Shown piece by piece: positions 58,604 to 59,536 of a stretch of DNA of 59,536 bases. Position 1 is the stretch's first letter. Each line of letters opens with the position of its first letter. The stretch covers positions 1-59,536 of the forward strand of contig JAMCYN010000121.1 of NCBI GenBank assembly GCA_023474015.1. The letters run 5' to 3'. Position numbers and translations under genes: made by a program. Source of the DNA: Armatimonadota bacterium (lineage in GTDB: Bacteria; Armatimonadota; UBA5829). The notes under the pieces were generated by a model. It was not told where the DNA came from, did no database searches, and worked only from the letters and a program-made list of their open reading frames with translations.

Positions 58604-59254
58604 TTGCGCAACACCACCCTCTGGGCCGCGGCCTTTTTCGCGGTCCTCCTGCTCCTCTTGACGGCTCTATCCTCGTTTGCCACGCAGGACAATGCCCCGA
58701 CTACTTCCCAGGATCAGGCCCAACCCTCGGCGTCCGCTGATCCGGCGCAAGCCATCAGCGATATGTCGGCAGCCGGCCAGTCCCCCGACGAACTCACCGT
58801 CGTTCTCCAACTGAACGACAATGGGTCATCGGAATCCTCCAAGCCTCGGCAGGCCGCGAAGCCGCAATACGATCCTCTGATCGGGCTTGACAGGATCCGG
58901 GACATCGCCACACGCTTCCTGGGAGTGCCCTACAGGTGGGGCGGCACGACCCCGGCCGCGTTCGACTGCTCCGGCTTCACGCGCTACATCTACTCCAAAC
59001 TGGGCATCCAACTGCCCAGGACCGCGCGCGAGCAGTTCCGAGCCGGCCAGCCCGTCAAGGCAGGTAAATGGAAACCGGGCGACCTGATCTTCTTCGACAT
59101 GATGAAGGGATACATAAGTCATGTCGGAATGTATCTGGGCGGAGGGATGTTCATTCACGCGTCCACCCCAAAGAAGGGCGTGAGGATTGACAAGCTCTCC
59201 AAGTCCTCTTACAAGAGATGCTACGTCGGCGCCCGCCGCTATGCAACCGCGTAG
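58604..59254 (+). CDS. Secreted NlpC/P60 peptidoglycan hydrolase
   Basis: 216 residues from TTG 58604, preferred over ATG 58538 because AAGGAGG lies eight bases upstream and the signal peptide (LRNTTLWAAAFFAVLLLLLT) then begins at once. A Gln/Ser/Pro-rich linker (about 30-90) leads to the catalytic domain: RFLGVPYRWGGTTPAAFDCS with the Cys, LPRTAREQF, KPGDLIFFDM, and HVGMYLGGGMFIHAS with the His. It cuts cell-wall peptide bonds. A hairpin terminator follows. Confidence 0.92.
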   Translation: MRNTTLWAAAFFAVLLLLLTALSSFATQDNAPTTSQDQAQPSASADPAQAISDMSAAGQSPDELTVVLQLNDNGSSESSKPRQAAKPQYDPLIGLDRIRDIATRFLGVPYRWGGTTPAAFDCSGFTRYIYSKLGIQLPRTAREQFRAGQPVKAGKWKPGDLIFFDMMKGYISHVGMYLGGGMFIHASTPKKGVRIDKLSKSSYKRCYVGARRYATA

Positions 59255-59268
59255 TCAAACCGTTCCCC

Positions 59269-59292
59269 GGGGCGGTCTTTCTGGGCCGCCCC
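59269..59292 (+). terminator. Stem-loop terminator after NlpC/P60
   Basis: GGGGCGG (59269-59275) pairs with CCGCCCC (59286-59292), followed by ACTTCATTTG. Confidence 0.6.
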
Positions 59293-59453
59293 ACTTCATT
59301 TGCCACAAATCGCACATCCAATGTTGCTTCGGTTCCAACGGAGCCCAGGAGCATCGTTTGTAGGTATCCACTGTTGGGGCAGGGGCAATGCTCCATGAAG
59401 TATCCATGTAATAACTCATTTTAGACACAGGTACTTTTGTATGTGGTGTCGAA

Positions 59454-59536
59454 GTGGGTTATGTGGAAACAAATGTCCAACCTGGCGATTGGGTTCTGCT
59501 GACCGAGAACCCCAAGGCCGTGCTCTCCGCGCTCAA
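59454..59536 (+). CDS. Possible gene start, truncated at right edge
   Basis: A frame from GTG 59454 or GTG 59463 runs open to the edge (VGYVETNVQPGDWVLLTENP). The ribosome site is weak and only about 27 codons are visible, so this is tentative. Confidence 0.3.
   Translation, partial: MGYVETNVQPGDWVLLTENPKAVLSAL

Noticed and set aside
1..59536. CRISPR array
   Set aside because: The repeats are dispersed inverted elements of several families, not direct repeats separated by regular spacers. No Cas genes are present apart from a Cas4-like fold.
1..59536. tRNA or rRNA genes
   Set aside because: No T-loop GGTTCGAATCC-type signature with matching acceptor stems and no conserved rRNA segment was seen on either strand.

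Overview
The window looks like chromosomal DNA from an anaerobic, GC-rich, envelope-bearing bacterium of the Armatimonadota type or a relative. The clues are type IV prepilin-like proteins with the H-x9-DG motif, PEP-CTERM anchored secreted proteins, a dnaA-oriC-recF-dciA order with no dnaN between dnaA and recF, a Rex NADH sensor, and methanogen/acetogen-type Hdr/Mvh and archaeal-type glutamate synthase genes. The assignment is inference; no rRNA or tRNA was found to anchor it.

Layout. 1-15 kb: an unknown partial gene, two NAGPA-like phosphodiester glycosidases, a response regulator with a PilZ domain behind a sigma-54 promoter, TetR and Rex regulators, a large SLBB polysaccharide-export protein, an NlpC/P60 membrane protein, a nucleoid-associated protein, a glycosyltransferase and a Cas4/RecB-like nuclease. 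16-19.5 kb: the replication origin region (dnaA, oriC with tandem DnaA boxes and DnaA-trio-like triplets, recF, dciA). 19.6-31 kb: a DUF3352/prepilin hybrid, RtcB, a Gfo/Idh/MocA oxidoreductase, an MFS transporter, a three-gene carbohydrate operon (PIG-L deacetylase, GT4, GH) and an RCK potassium channel.

31.2-45.6 kb is the most remarkable part: ten tightly packed same-strand genes, mvhD-metF-(FMN/FeS GltB paralog)-gltB2-gltB(GATase+GXGXG)-hdrC-hdrB-hdrA::gltD::hdrA-mvhD-metV. It combines the subunit set of the acetogenic MetFV-HdrABC-MvhD methylene-THF reductase with a complete split glutamate synthase, and the GltD/NADPH module sits inside the HdrA flavoprotein. This predicts a flavin-based electron bifurcating or confurcating assembly that links one-carbon metabolism, NAD(P)H, ferredoxin and glutamate synthesis.

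45.6-59.5 kb holds envelope and secreted proteins: a formylglycine-generating-enzyme-like PEP-CTERM protein, a second DUF3352 protein, an aminotransferase, an alpha-galactosidase-like enzyme, MscL, and a cobalamin-riboswitch-controlled operon made of a prepilin-like protein and a large secreted protein. That operon is a candidate B12 acquisition system.

The window also carries several families of dispersed inverted-repeat elements (called A-G below). They sit between genes, nest inside one another, supply the C-termini and stop codons of some proteins, and occur in frame inside two subunits of the Hdr/glutamate synthase operon.
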